Shown here: piece after piece, positions 14,964-23,696 of the stretch
How the letters are laid out: each line of letters starts with the position of its first letter
Position numbering within the stretch: the stretch's first letter is position 1
From: Bhargavaea cecembensis
GTDB lineage: Bacteria > Bacillota > Bacilli > Bacillales_A > Planococcaceae
DNA length: 38,671 nt
NCBI RefSeq assembly: GCF_000826125.2
Contig: NZ_LN651373.1
Span: forward strand, 852,707 to 891,377
Direction of reading: 5' to 3'
Notes under the pieces: model-generated
What the model saw: the letters and a program-made list of their open reading frames with translations, nothing else
What the model was told of the DNA's origin: nothing
Databases searched by the model: none
Translations under genes and position numbers: made by a program

Positions 14964-16349
14964 GTGAATGAATCGATCCGTGACTTCTTGCAGGGGAGGC
15001 TCTGGCTGAAGGAGCTCCTTCCATTTCCGGAGGAAGAAGTGGCAGAGGGGCTTGAAAGGGGATGGATCGGCGTACTGCCCGGAATCCACCGGCAGAACAG
15101 GCGGTTTCTGCCGGACCGGCTCCGCTGCAACCGCTGCCTGTCGACGGAGTCTGCGTCGTTCGCCTCGTTTGACTGCGCCAGATGCGGGAAGGTCTGCCAA
15201 TATTGCCGGCACTGCATCCGGATGGGCAGGGTCGCGTCTTGTGATGAGCTCGTTTACTGGGCAGGTCCGGAGCGGCCGTCCGATCCGCCTCCCGGACTTT
15301 CATGGGCAGGCCGGCTCACTCCCGCCCAGCAGAAGGCGTCGGAAGAGATCCTGGAAAGCCTCCGTCTCGGCAGGCCTCATCTGCTGCATGCGGTGTGCGG
15401 AGCGGGGAAGACGGAGATCCTGTTCCGCCCGGTGCATTCGCTTCTTGAGGAAGGGAAGCGGGTCTGCATCGCCACGCCGCGGACCGATGTCGTACTGGAG
15501 CTGCTGCCGAGGTTCCGGGCGGCATTCGGCGACGCGACGGTCCACGGCCTTTACGGCGGATCCGGTCCGGGGGAGGGATTCGCGCCGCTCGTCATTGCGA
15601 CCACCCATCAGCTGTACCGCTTCCGGCACGCGTTCGATGTGATCTTCGTCGACGAGGCCGATGCGTTCCCGTATTCGTTTGACCGGACGCTGCGGGATGC
15701 CGTCAAAAAAGCGGCCAAACCGGGCGGATCGGCGGTGTTCGTGACGGCCACCCCGTCCGCTGTGATGCTGGCCGAAACGGAGGGGGGCGGCCGGTCCGTC
15801 ATCCGCCGGCGCTTCCACGGCCATCCGCTTCCCGTGCCGAGGTTCGAAGCCCTCTGGAATTACAGAAAGCAGATTGCGGCGGGCCGCCTGCCGAAGCGAC
15901 TTTCCGAGTGGATCGCAGAGCGCCTGTCATCGGGGGATCCGTTCCTCGTATTTTTCCCGTCGGTCCGGCTGATGGAACAGAGCCTGCCCCTGTTCAATGA
16001 ACTCGACGGCCGGATCGGGGCGGTCCACGCTTCCAGCAGAGAACGGCGGGAACTCGTCCGGGCACTGCGGGACGGGAAGGTGCCGGGGCTTCTGACGACG
16101 ACCATTCTGGAGCGGGGCATCACGATACCAGGACTCCAGGCGGCGGTGCTCGGAGCCGAGGACTCGGTGTTCAGCCGATCGGCGATCATCCAGATCGGCG
16201 GCCGGGTCGGTCGGAGCGCAGACCGGCCGGACGGTGATGTCGTCCTGTTCCATCACGGAATCACGCCTGAGATGGATGATGCAGTCCGGGAGATCCGGAA
16301 GCTGAACCGGGAGGAGGAGGTGCCGGATGGACTGCCTGCTGTGCGGTGA
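14964..16349 (+). CDS. comFA: Competence helicase ComFA
   Basis: ATP-dependent DNA translocase thought to help pull single-stranded DNA into the cell during transformation. 461 residues, close to B. subtilis ComFA (463). A seven-cysteine zinc region covers 55-84 (C55, C58, C71, C74, C78, C81, C84). Walker A CGAGKTE ends near 151, the DEAD box is 230-233 (FVDEADAF), SAT-type motif III is VTATPS, and the helicase C-domain ends with QIGGRVGRS. It starts at a GTG (14964) with AAAGGAGG 14 bases upstream; the nearby ATG at 14969 is out of frame. It overlaps comFC by 23 bp. comFB, present between them in B. subtilis, is absent. Confidence 0.93.
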   Translation: MNESIRDFLQGRLWLKELLPFPEEEVAEGLERGWIGVLPGIHRQNRRFLPDRLRCNRCLSTESASFASFDCARCGKVCQYCRHCIRMGRVASCDELVYWAGPERPSDPPPGLSWAGRLTPAQQKASEEILESLRLGRPHLLHAVCGAGKTEILFRPVHSLLEEGKRVCIATPRTDVVLELLPRFRAAFGDATVHGLYGGSGPGEGFAPLVIATTHQLYRFRHAFDVIFVDEADAFPYSFDRTLRDAVKKAAKPGGSAVFVTATPSAVMLAETEGGGRSVIRRRFHGHPLPVPRFEALWNYRKQIAAGRLPKRLSEWIAERLSSGDPFLVFFPSVRLMEQSLPLFNELDGRIGAVHASSRERRELVRALRDGKVPGLLTTTILERGITIPGLQAAVLGAEDSVFSRSAIIQIGGRVGRSADRPDGDVVLFHHGITPEMDDAVREIRKLNREEEVPDGLPAVR

Positions 16350-16956
16350 GCCGGCCGGGGACCGGGCCGGCTGGCGTGCGCTGTTCACGGACAGGGGCCG
16401 GCCGGTCGTCTGCAGGTCCTGCCGCGACGGATTCGTTCTTTCCAACGATCCGCCGCCCCTCTCCGACTGGGCCGGAACGCAATATGAAGGGATGCTCGAT
16501 GGCGCGGTCTCGCTGTATGCCTATAATGAACCGATGAAGGACTTCCTCCACCGGTATAAATTCATGAAGGATGTGGCGCTGGCCCGGGTGTTTGCCGAGA
16601 AAGTGGCGGATGCCGTGTCTGAGGCGGGCGGGACGATCGTTCCGATTCCGGTCCATCCCGGCCGGCTGAAGGAGCGGACGTTTTCCCATGTGGATGAACT
16701 GCTCAAGTGTGCGGGCGTCCCGTTCGGGCAGATGCTCGACAAGACGGCTGCGGTCACGCTCGGCAAGATGAACCGGCGGGAGCGCATGGCTGCCGAGCCG
16801 CTGTTCCGCATCCGGGCAGGCATAAACGGAGCGCCCGGTGAGTATGTTCTTTTCGACGATCTCTACACGACCGGCACGACCCTTCACCACGCGGCGGCTG
16901 CGCTGAAACAGGCCGGCGCCCGCCGGGTCACGGCCGTGACGCTCATCCGGGCATAG
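16327..16956 (+). CDS. comFC: Competence protein ComFC (phosphoribosyltransferase-like)
   Basis: 209 residues. N-terminal zinc-finger type cysteines (CLLCGEPAG, CRSCRDGF), then a phosphoribosyltransferase-like domain with the PRPP loop FDDLYTTGTTLHHAA at about 178-193. The ComFC/GntX family works with ComFA in DNA uptake; the enzymatic role is not settled. The ATG at 16327 lies inside the end of comFA, with GGAGGAGG just before it, so the two are translationally coupled. In B. subtilis a flagellar cluster (flgM to fliT) follows; here the next gene is hpf. Confidence 0.9.
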   Translation: MDCLLCGEPAGDRAGWRALFTDRGRPVVCRSCRDGFVLSNDPPPLSDWAGTQYEGMLDGAVSLYAYNEPMKDFLHRYKFMKDVALARVFAEKVADAVSEAGGTIVPIPVHPGRLKERTFSHVDELLKCAGVPFGQMLDKTAAVTLGKMNRRERMAAEPLFRIRAGINGAPGEYVLFDDLYTTGTTLHHAAAALKQAGARRVTAVTLIRA

Positions 16957-17070
16957 AGGGGAAATCACCGGCGGCGGGCTTGCAGGACTCATTCCGCAGA
17001 CGAGTGTATGTTGGCGGCTGCCGGTCCGGAGCTGCAGGGACGCAATCCGACAAAAGTTGCAAACTGCCGT

Positions 17071-17096
17071 GTTTTTTAAAGGGTTTTCAAGGGAAG
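17071..17096 (+). promoter_or_regulatory. Candidate sigma-B promoter for hpf
   Basis: GTTTTT (17071-17076), 14 bp spacer, GGGAAG (17091-17096) fits the general-stress pattern GTTT-N(12-15)-GGGWAW. B. subtilis yvyD/hpf is known to be under sigma-B and sigma-H. The start codon is 44 bp downstream. Confidence 0.5.
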
Positions 17097-17140
17097 ATGA
17101 AGAAATGAACCTATAGAGTTAGATCAAAGGAGGAGTTCAT

Positions 17141-17713
17141 ATGCTGACTTTCAACATCCGCGGGGAGAACATCGAGGTAACTCCGGCAATCCGGGACTAC
17201 GTGGAAAAAAAGATTCAGAAGCTTGAACGCTACTTCACTGACGAGGTGAACGCAACGGCCCACGTCAACCTGAAGGTGTACAGCGACAAGCAGACGAAAG
17301 TCGAAGTGACCATCCCGATGAAAAACCTCACCCTCCGGGCAGAAGAACGGAACTCCGATATGTACGCTGCCGTAGACCTGATTTCCGATAAACTGGAACG
17401 CCAGATCCGCAAATACAAAACGAGGGTCAACCGCAAGTTCCGAGAGCGCGAAGGTGTGGCGTCGTTCTTCAACTCATTCAGCGACGAGAACAGCGCGACC
17501 ACCGAAACCGGCGCCGACCAGGACCAGGAATTTGAAGTCGTCCGGACCAAGCAGTTCAGCCTGAAGCCGATGGACCAAGAAGAAGCAATCCTCCAGATGA
17601 ACATGCTCGGCCACTCGTTCTATATCTTCACCGACGCGGAATCCAACGGAACGAACATCGTCTACAAACGAAAAGACGGAAAATACGGCCTCATCGAAAC
17701 CGAAATTCAATGA
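17141..17713 (+). CDS. hpf: Long-form ribosome hibernation promoting factor
   Basis: 190 residues. The N-terminal S30AE domain (1-100, starting LTFNIRGENIEVTPAIRDYV) binds the small subunit, blocking tRNA and mRNA sites. A linker of about 30 residues rich in Ser/Thr/Glu follows. The C-terminal domain (about 130-186, VVRTKQFSLKPMDQEEAILQ) dimerises two ribosomes into 100S particles. This two-domain length is the long form typical of Firmicutes. AAAGGAGGAG at 17127-17136 precedes the ATG. Its candidate sigma-B promoter fits stress and stationary-phase expression. Confidence 0.95.
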   Translation: MLTFNIRGENIEVTPAIRDYVEKKIQKLERYFTDEVNATAHVNLKVYSDKQTKVEVTIPMKNLTLRAEERNSDMYAAVDLISDKLERQIRKYKTRVNRKFREREGVASFFNSFSDENSATTETGADQDQEFEVVRTKQFSLKPMDQEEAILQMNMLGHSFYIFTDAESNGTNIVYKRKDGKYGLIETEIQ

Positions 17714-17726
17714 TGAAGCCAAGCCA

Positions 17727-17757
17727 AGAAGCCTGCCCCTGCGGCAGGCTTCTTTTC
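17727..17757 (+). terminator. hpf terminator
   Basis: AAGCCTGCC (17729-17737) and GGCAGGCTT (17743-17751), followed by CTTTTC. Confidence 0.8.
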
Positions 17758-17759
17758 AT

Positions 17760-18036
17760 TTGAAAGAAGTGGGCTGAGAGAGCGGGTATTCGGAGTAAGG
17801 GAGGGGAATTCGGAGTATGGCAGAAAAAACGGTCTGGCGTTCAGTTTTCTCTGTATAAATCCATCTGCGTGTCCGCCGAAACTTTGCGTAGCCGAGGCGT
17901 TCCCCGCCCCTCTTCGAAAACAGAATCCTGCACCGCATCAGACCGATTCGCTAAACGCCGCCCTGACACGGCCCGACCCTGCCGGCAATCAGAGAAACCG
18001 GTCGCCGGGCCGGTGAGTCTCTTCCGTTTGCAAGGT
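17760..18036. other. Gap between hpf terminator and secA promoter
   Basis: No gene seen. ATTCGGAGTA occurs twice, 20 bp apart (17788 and 17808). The stretch GAAACTTTGCGTAGCCGAG (about 17878-17896) resembles a decayed unit of the AAACGTT-class arrays. Otherwise nothing recognisable. Confidence 0.4.
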
Positions 18037-18065
18037 TTGCAGTGAGGGTGGGGCGATGTTAAAAT
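18037..18065 (+). promoter_or_regulatory. Sigma-A promoter for secA
   Basis: TTGCAG (18037-18042), 17 bp spacer, TAAAAT (18060-18065). Located 29 bp before the start codon. Confidence 0.6.
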
Positions 18066-18094
18066 AGTGTGGATACCAGTGAGGAAGTGACAAC

Positions 18095-20605
18095 ATGCTA
18101 GGCGCTTTAAATAAACTGTTTGACCCGACCAAACGTGATTTGAAAAGACTTGAAAAAGTTGCCGACTCTGTGGAAGCACTGGCCGACGACATGGAAAAGC
18201 TGTCGGATGCCGAGCTCCAGGCGAAGACGGACGAGTTCCGCAACCGCATTGCAGACGGGGAATCGCTTGACCGGATCCAGCCGGAGGCCTTCGCCGTTGT
18301 CCGGGAAGCCGCCCGCCGCGTGACCGGCATGTATCCGTTCCGCGTCCAGATCATCGGTGCGGCCGCCCTCCACGACGGCAACATCGCCGAGATGAAGACC
18401 GGTGAGGGGAAGACGCTCACCTCCACGATGTCCGTCTACTTGAATGCGCTTGAAGGAAAAGGCGCACATGTCGTGACGGTCAACGAATATCTGGCCAGCC
18501 GGGATGCCACCGAAATGGGGCAGATCTATGAATTCCTCGGCCTGACCGTCGGACTCAACCTGAACTCCATGACGAAGGAAGAAAAACGGGAAGCCTACCT
18601 GGCCGATGTGACGTACAGCACGAACAACGAGCTCGGCTTTGATTACCTCCGTGACAATATGGTCCTCTACAAAGAAGACCGCGTCCAGCGTCCGCTGCAC
18701 TATGCGGTCATTGACGAAGTCGACTCCATCCTGATCGACGAAGCGCGGACGCCGCTCATCATTTCTGGCCAGGCGGAGAAGAACGCGATGCTCTATATCC
18801 AGACGAACGCGTTCGTCCGCATGCTGAAAAAGGAAGAAGACTATACGTACGACGAGCAGACGAAAGGCGTCGTCCTGACCGAATCGGGGATTGAAAAGGC
18901 GGAAAAGGCCTTCTCGATCGACAACCTGTTCGATCTGACGCACGTCCGTCTGAACCATGCAATCAACCAGTCGCTCAAGGCTCATGCGAGCATGCACCTG
19001 GACGTCGACTATGTCATTGAAGACGGCAAAGTCGTGATCGTCGATTCATTCACCGGCCGCCTCATGAAAGGCCGCCGGTACAGCGACGGGCTTCACCAGG
19101 CGATCGAGGCGAAGGAAGGCCTTGAGATCCAGAACGAGTCGATGACGATGGCGACGATCACGTTCCAGAACTTCTTCCGGATGTATGACAAGCTGTCCGG
19201 GATGACCGGTACGGCGAAAACCGAGGAAGAAGAATTCCGCAACATCTACAACATGAACGTCATCGTCATTCCGACGAACCGGCCGATCGTCCGGGATGAC
19301 CGGGCCGACCTCATTTACGCTTCGATGGAAGGAAAATTCAAGGCGGTCGCCAACGACATCAAGGAACGGCACGAGAAAGGCCAGCCGGTCCTCGTCGGCA
19401 CAGTGGCAATCGAGACGTCCGAGATCATCTCCGATTTCCTGAAGAAGTACGGGGTTCCGCACAGCGTCCTGAACGCGAAGAACCATGAAAGCGAAGCAGA
19501 GATCATCACCGGAGCCGGCAAGCCGGGCGCCGTGACGATTGCGACGAACATGGCCGGCCGCGGTACCGACATCAAGCTCGGCGAAGGGGTCCGCGAAGTC
19601 GGCGGCCTCGCCGTCATCGGGACGGAGCGGCATGAATCCCGCCGGATCGACAACCAGCTGCGCGGACGTTCCGGACGGCAGGGTGACCCCGGCGTCACGC
19701 AGTTCTACCTGTCGCTCGAAGACGAGCTCATGCGGCGGTTCGGCTCCGACAGCATGAAGGGCATGATGGCGAAGCTCGGCATGGATGACACGCAGCCGAT
19801 CCAGTCCAGGATGGTGTCCCGGGCGGTCGAATCGGCCCAGAAACGCGTGGAAGGGAACAACTTCGACTCCCGGAAACGGCTTCTCCAATACGACGATGTC
19901 CTGCGCCAGCAGCGCGAAATCATCTACGGCGAACGGAACCAGGTGCTCGACACGGATGACATGCGTGCCCTCGTCGAGTCGATGATCGAGGATGTCATCG
20001 CCCGTTCTGTGCCATCCTATACAGCGGACGAAGATCCGGAAAAATGGAACCTGAAAGGGCTGGAGGATTTCCTGAACGCCAACCTGCTGCCTGAAGGCAC
20101 GTTCAGGGCGGAAGACTTCAGAGGCAAAACACGGGAAGAGATCTCCGGCATGATTTCTGAAGCCGTCAAAAAACGCTATGATGAAAAGGAAGCAGAACTC
20201 ACCCCCGAACGGATGCGCGAGTTCGAAAAGGTCGTCCTTCTCCGGTCGATCGATACGAAATGGATCGATCACATCGATATGATGGACCAGCTCCGGCAGG
20301 GGATCCACCTGCGGGCATACGGCCAGACCGATCCGCTCCGCGAATACCAGAACGAAGGGTTCTCGGCATTTGAGGAAATGGTGGATGCGATCCGCGATGA
20401 CGTCGCCAAGTATGCGATGAAGGCGGAGATCCGACACAACCTCGAGCGCGAGGAAGTCGCAAAAGGCGAGGCCGTCAATCCGAAGGAAGAAGGCGGCGGC
20501 GAAGTGAAGAGAAAGCCGATCCGCCGGAAAGAAACGGTTGGACGGAACGAACCGTGCCCTTGCGGCAGCGGCAAGAAGTTCAAAAACTGCCACGGAACGG
20601 CCTGA
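18095..20605 (+). CDS. secA: Preprotein translocase ATPase SecA (housekeeping)
   Basis: Essential motor that pushes unfolded secretory proteins through SecYEG. 836 residues (B. subtilis 841). Walker A is KTGEGKT (103-107), then NEYLASRD and [15 protein letters not shown], and Walker B is [16 protein letters not shown]. The second motor half has [12 protein letters not shown] and [12 protein letters not shown]. It ends with the zinc motif [14 protein letters not shown] (C821, C823, C832, H833), which recruits SecB-like partners or lipid; this tail distinguishes it from the secA2 product at 4834-7191. Followed after 66 bp by prfB, the same pair as in B. subtilis. The start is set by GAGGAAGTGA before 18095. 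Confidence 0.97.
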   Translation: MLGALNKLFDPTKRDLKRLEKVADSVEALADDMEKLSDAELQAKTDEFRNRIADGESLDRIQPEAFAVVREAARRVTGMYPFRVQIIGAAALHDGNIAEMKTGEGKTLTSTMSVYLNALEGKGAHVVTVNEYLASRDATEMGQIYEFLGLTVGLNLNSMTKEEKREAYLADVTYSTNNELGFDYLRDNMVLYKEDRVQRPLHYAVIDEVDSILIDEARTPLIISGQAEKNAMLYIQTNAFVRMLKKEEDYTYDEQTKGVVLTESGIEKAEKAFSIDNLFDLTHVRLNHAINQSLKAHASMHLDVDYVIEDGKVVIVDSFTGRLMKGRRYSDGLHQAIEAKEGLEIQNESMTMATITFQNFFRMYDKLSGMTGTAKTEEEEFRNIYNMNVIVIPTNRPIVRDDRADLIYASMEGKFKAVANDIKERHEKGQPVLVGTVAIETSEIISDFLKKYGVPHSVLNAKNHESEAEIITGAGKPGAVTIATNMAGRGTDIKLGEGVREVGGLAVIGTERHESRRIDNQLRGRSGRQGDPGVTQFYLSLEDELMRRFGSDSMKGMMAKLGMDDTQPIQSRMVSRAVESAQKRVEGNNFDSRKRLLQYDDVLRQQREIIYGERNQVLDTDDMRALVESMIEDVIARSVPSYTADEDPEKWNLKGLEDFLNANLLPEGTFRAEDFRGKTREEISGMISEAVKKRYDEKEAELTPERMREFEKVVLLRSIDTKWIDHIDMMDQLRQGIHLRAYGQTDPLREYQNEGFSAFEEMVDAIRDDVAKYAMKAEIRHNLEREEVAKGEAVNPKEEGGGEVKRKPIRRKETVGRNEPCPCGSGKKFKNCHGTA

Positions 20606-20610
20606 ACGCC

Positions 20611-20640
20611 GTGACAGGACACCCGCACGCCGTGTAAAAT
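20611..20640 (+). promoter_or_regulatory. Possible weak promoter before prfB
   Basis: GTGACA (20611-20616), 18 bp spacer, TAAAAT (20635-20640), inside the secA-prfB gap. No terminator separates the genes, so read-through from secA is also likely. Confidence 0.35.
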
Positions 20641-20671
20641 GGAGTGCACCCAACTTGAGGAGGACATTTTT

Positions 20672-21776
20672 ATGATGGAACTTGCAGAAGCACGCAACAC
20701 GCTCGACAAAACAGCCGGGAAACTGGCGGACTTCAGGGGGTCTCTTTGACTTAGAAAACAAAGAGGCACGGATCCAGGAACTGGACGAGCGCATGCTCGA
20801 GCCGGGGTTCTGGGATAATCAGGACGAAGCCCAGAAAGTGATTTCCGAGGCGAACGGCCTGAAAGACATCGTCAATGAATACAATAAGCTGGTCGACACC
20901 CAGGAGAACCTGGAGATGACGCTCGAACTGCTGAAGGAAGAGGATGACCCCGATCTCCATGCGGAACTCGGAGACGAGCTCGACTCCTTCAGCGGCGAGC
21001 TTGCGGACTTTGAGCTGCAGCTTCTGCTGAGCGAACCGTACGACAAGAACAACGCCATCCTCGAGCTCCACGCGGGCGCGGGCGGCACCGAGTCCCAGGA
21101 CTGGGCGTCGATGCTGCTCCGCATGTACACCCGGTGGGCAGAAAAACGCGGCTTCAAAGTGGCGACGCTCGATTATCTTGCGGGCGACGAGGCGGGCGTC
21201 AAGTCCGTCACGATCAGCATCAAAGGCCATAATGCCTACGGTTACCTGAAGGCGGAAAAAGGCGTGCACCGGCTCGTCCGGATCTCGCCGTTCGATTCGT
21301 CCGGCCGACGGCACACTTCGTTTGTTTCATGCGAAGTGATGCCGGAGTTCGACAACGAGATCGAGCTCGACATCCGTTCCGAGGATCTGAAAATCGATAC
21401 GTACCGCTCGAGCGGCGCCGGCGGGCAGCACGTCAACACGACGGACTCCGCCGTCCGGATCACCCACCTTCCGACGAACACGGTCGTCACCTGCCAGTCG
21501 GAACGTTCGCAGATCAAAAACCGCGAACAGGCGATGGGACTGCTGAAAGCGAAACTCTATCAGCTGAAAATCGAGGAGCAGGAAAAAGAACTTCTCGAAA
21601 TCCGGGGAGAACAAAAGGAAATCGGCTGGGGGAGCCAGATCCGTTCCTATGTATTCCACCCGTACTCGATGGTCAAAGATCACCGGACCGACACGGAAAC
21701 CGGAAACGTCCAGAACGTCATGGACGGGGACATCGACATGTTCATCAATGCCTATCTCCGTTCCCGTCTGTCCTGA
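20672..21776 (+). CDS. prfB: Peptide chain release factor 2 (programmed +1 frameshift)
   Basis: Recognises UGA and UAA and releases the finished chain. It is read in two frames: 25 codons from the ATG at 20672 (SD AGGAGG at 20658-20663) to an in-frame UGA at 20747-20749, then +1 to GAC at 20748 and on to 21776. The product has about 367 residues, the normal RF2 length. Anticodon-like tripeptide SPF in [16 protein letters not shown] catalytic loop in [17 protein letters not shown] simple open frame from 20682 would give a false N-terminus. The frameshift is the usual autoregulation: low RF2 favours shifting. The gene is intact, not a pseudogene. Confidence 0.96.
20735..20750 (+). promoter_or_regulatory. 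prfB recoding site
   Basis: AGGGGGTCTCTTTGAC: an internal SD-like AGGGGG, then the CTT slippery codon and the UGA stop followed by C. Differs from the common AGGGGGTATCTTTGAC by one base. Confidence 0.95.
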
Positions 21777-21782
21777 CTCAGC

Positions 21783-21810
21783 AAAGCGTATGCATCCGCA
21801 TGCGCTTTTT
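21783..21810 (+). terminator. prfB terminator
   Basis: AGCGTATGC (21785-21793) with GCATGCGCT (21798-21806), followed by T's. Confidence 0.75.
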
Positions 21811-21969
21811 GCATGTGTGCTCATCTTTCATAAAAAGTCGGATCCCTATGAAAAGGTGCGGCTTTTCAAAAAAAGAGAGTAAAAAATAGAGTTAAACGAG
21901 CCTTTTTTAGCACTATTTTACATGACGATTTGTCGACAAATGCCGGTCGGATGTTTCAAAACACGAGGG

Positions 21970-21980
21970 TTTGGTATACT
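21970..21980 (+). promoter_or_regulatory. Extended -10 promoter for cccB
   Basis: TTTGGTATACT: TATACT at 21975-21980 with TG one base upstream. The start codon is 44 bp downstream. No strong -35. Confidence 0.45.
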
Positions 21981-22023
21981 AATGGAGAACACACTACATC
22001 TGAACAATCAGGAGGGAAAGCGC

Positions 22024-22410
22024 ATGAAGAGAAAACTCATGATGTTGCTGTTCGGTTCTGCGCTTGTCCTCGGTGCCTGCGGCGGCAACGACGACAATGC
22101 GGACGACAACACAACCGACACGGGCAACGACAATGCGACTGAAGAAACGACAGACAACAACACGGATACGGGTGGCGGCGAAACGGCCGGCGTCGATCCG
22201 GAAAAAGTCGTACAGCAGAAGTGCATTTCCTGCCACGGTGAAAATCTCGAAGGACAAGGGAACTTCCCTGAGCTTGATAATGTAGGCTCCCGTCTTTCCG
22301 AAGAAGAGATCCACGATACAATCGAGAACGGCCGCGGCGGCATGCCTGGCGGACTCATCGAAGGCGATGAGCTCGACGCAGTAGCCCACTGGCTCTCCGA
22401 AAAGAAATAA
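22024..22410 (+). CDS. cccB: Cytochrome c551 lipoprotein
   Basis: 128 residues. Membrane-anchored electron carrier outside the cell membrane. Lipoprotein signal [19 protein letters not shown] with lipidated C19, then an Asp/Asn/Thr-rich linker (20-55) that acts as a spacer. The cytochrome c domain has the haem-binding CISCH (C67, C70, H71) and the probable axial Met107 in GRGGMPGG. The open frame reaches 21922, but the ATG at 22024 has GGAGGG just upstream and starts the signal peptide. B. subtilis cccB also lies between prfB and ftsE. Confidence 0.92.
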   Translation: MKRKLMMLLFGSALVLGACGGNDDNADDNTTDTGNDNATEETTDNNTDTGGGETAGVDPEKVVQQKCISCHGENLEGQGNFPELDNVGSRLSEEEIHDTIENGRGGMPGGLIEGDELDAVAHWLSEKK

Positions 22411-22422
22411 TCAGCACGGCCG

Positions 22423-22461
22423 GCCCGTCCCGGGGGAACTTCCCTCGGACGGGCTTTTTTT
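22423..22461 (+). terminator. cccB terminator
   Basis: GCCCGTCC (22423-22430) pairs with GGACGGGC (22447-22454), with an inner GGGAA/TTCCC stem. Seven T follow. Confidence 0.9.
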
Positions 22462-22502
22462 GTCTGTTGAGCGTTCCGGCCCGGCTGGTGGCACAGATTC
22501 GC

Positions 22503-22600
22503 AACGTTTCAGCCCGGATAAACAACGTTCCCTCGCAGATACACAACGTTTCCGCGCAGATACACAACGTTCCGGCCGAGATACACAACGTTTGATGTGA
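22503..22600. repeat. Five-unit 21 bp tandem array (AAACGTT class, array E1)
   Basis: AACGTT cores at 22503, 22524, 22545, 22566 and 22587, exactly 21 bp apart. Units read GCAGATACACAACGTTTCC. On the minus strand this is AACGTTGTGTATC, matching the first units of the array at 32724. Confidence 0.85.
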
Positions 22601-22620
22601 ATCGATCAGCCGCTTCCCTA

Positions 22621-22725
22621 AGTTGACACTCAACCGGCGGAAGTTCACACCCGCTTTGCGAAAGTTGACATTCATTCCACCGAAGTTGACACTCGCCGCC
22701 TCTAAGTTGACATTCGTTCTGAGGG
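22621..22725. repeat. Five-unit 21 bp tandem array (GTGTCAA class, array E2)
   Basis: AGTTGACA-like cores at 22621, 22642, 22663, 22684 and 22705, exactly 21 bp apart. On the minus strand the unit reads GAGTGTCAACTTAG, the class of the 8585-8727 array. It directly follows E1 with a 34 bp step. Confidence 0.85.
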
Positions 22726-22945
22726 ACCCGTTGTCCATATCAAAATCCGCATAAAGAACTGGACGCTTCCACCTTTTTGTCATTATTCTGTTCTTTCTGC
22801 TTGCCCGGCACAAATGCCGCTGCATGTGTCGAAATACTTTTCAAAAGTTGCATCCTGCACGTTCTGTATTGTCGAAACACTAGGTATGTCAACGTTTCTG
22901 CTCGTAATAAAATGAAATATAACTGTAATAGTATACGAGTTTAAT

Positions 22946-22956
22946 AATGCTATAAT
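22946..22956 (+). promoter_or_regulatory. Extended -10 promoter for ftsEX
   Basis: TGCTATAAT with TATAAT at 22951-22956, preceded by about 100 bp of AT-rich DNA. The ftsE start is 54 bp downstream. Confidence 0.5.
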
Positions 22957-23009
22957 GGGCATGCCGGAAAAAAACAGGCCCGTATCGGGCAATCAGGTGA
23001 TTTGCTTAA

Positions 23010-23696
23010 ATGATAGAAATGAAAGATGTTTACAAACAATATGCGAATGGTGTCGTTGCGGCAAACGGCTTGAACGTGAAGATCGAAAAAGGGGAATTCG
23101 TGTATGTCGTCGGGCCGAGCGGTGCAGGCAAATCGACATTCATCAAGATGATGTACCGGGAGGAAAAGCCGACATCCGGCGACATCCTCATCAATGATAC
23201 GAGTCTTCCCAAACTGAAAAACCGGGAAGTTCCTCTTCTGAGAAGGCAGATCGGCGTCGTCTTCCAGGACTTCAAGCTGTTGCCGAAGCTCACTGTCTAT
23301 GAAAATGTGGCATTTGCCCTTGAAGTCATCGAGGAACCCGTCGACAATATCCGGCCAAGAGTGACGGAAGTTCTCGATCTGGTCGGCCTCAAACAGAAGG
23401 CCCGCATGCTTCCGACCGAGCTGTCTGGCGGAGAGCAGCAGCGCGTGTCGATCGCGCGCTCGATCGTGAACCGGCCGAAAGTCGTCATCGCGGACGAACC
23501 GACCGGAAACCTCGATCCGGAAACGTCCTGGGGGATCATGAACGTGTTCGAAGAGATCAACCAGCGCGGCACGACGATCGTCATGGCCACCCATAACAAG
23601 GACATCGTCAACCGGAGCCGTCACCGGGTCATCGCCATCGAAGGCGGTCTGATCGTGCGTGATGAACAGGGAGGGGGCTACGGATATGAAATTTAG
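23010..23696 (+). CDS. ftsE: Cell division ABC-type ATPase FtsE
   Basis: 228 residues. ATPase of the FtsEX complex, which does not transport but switches wall hydrolases on across the membrane during division or elongation. Walker A GPSGAGKST at 35-43, Q-loop in VVFQDFKLLP, signature LSGGEQQR near 138, Walker B VVIADEPTGNLDP, and the switch His in MATHN. The ribosome site is weak (CAGGTGA). The last codons overlap ftsX (stop at 23694-23696, ftsX ATG at 23686), so the two are coupled. Confidence 0.96.
   Translation: MIEMKDVYKQYANGVVAANGLNVKIEKGEFVYVVGPSGAGKSTFIKMMYREEKPTSGDILINDTSLPKLKNREVPLLRRQIGVVFQDFKLLPKLTVYENVAFALEVIEEPVDNIRPRVTEVLDLVGLKQKARMLPTELSGGEQQRVSIARSIVNRPKVVIADEPTGNLDPETSWGIMNVFEEINQRGTTIVMATHNKDIVNRSRHRVIAIEGGLIVRDEQGGGYGYEI

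Noticed and set aside
20682-20747. Simple open-frame start of RF2 (MQKHATRST...)
   Set aside because: The real start is the ATG at 20672 in another frame, joined by the programmed frameshift at 20747.
19046-20794. 582-residue minus-strand frame opposite secA and prfB
   Set aside because: Antisense shadow; spans two unrelated genes and has no start signal.
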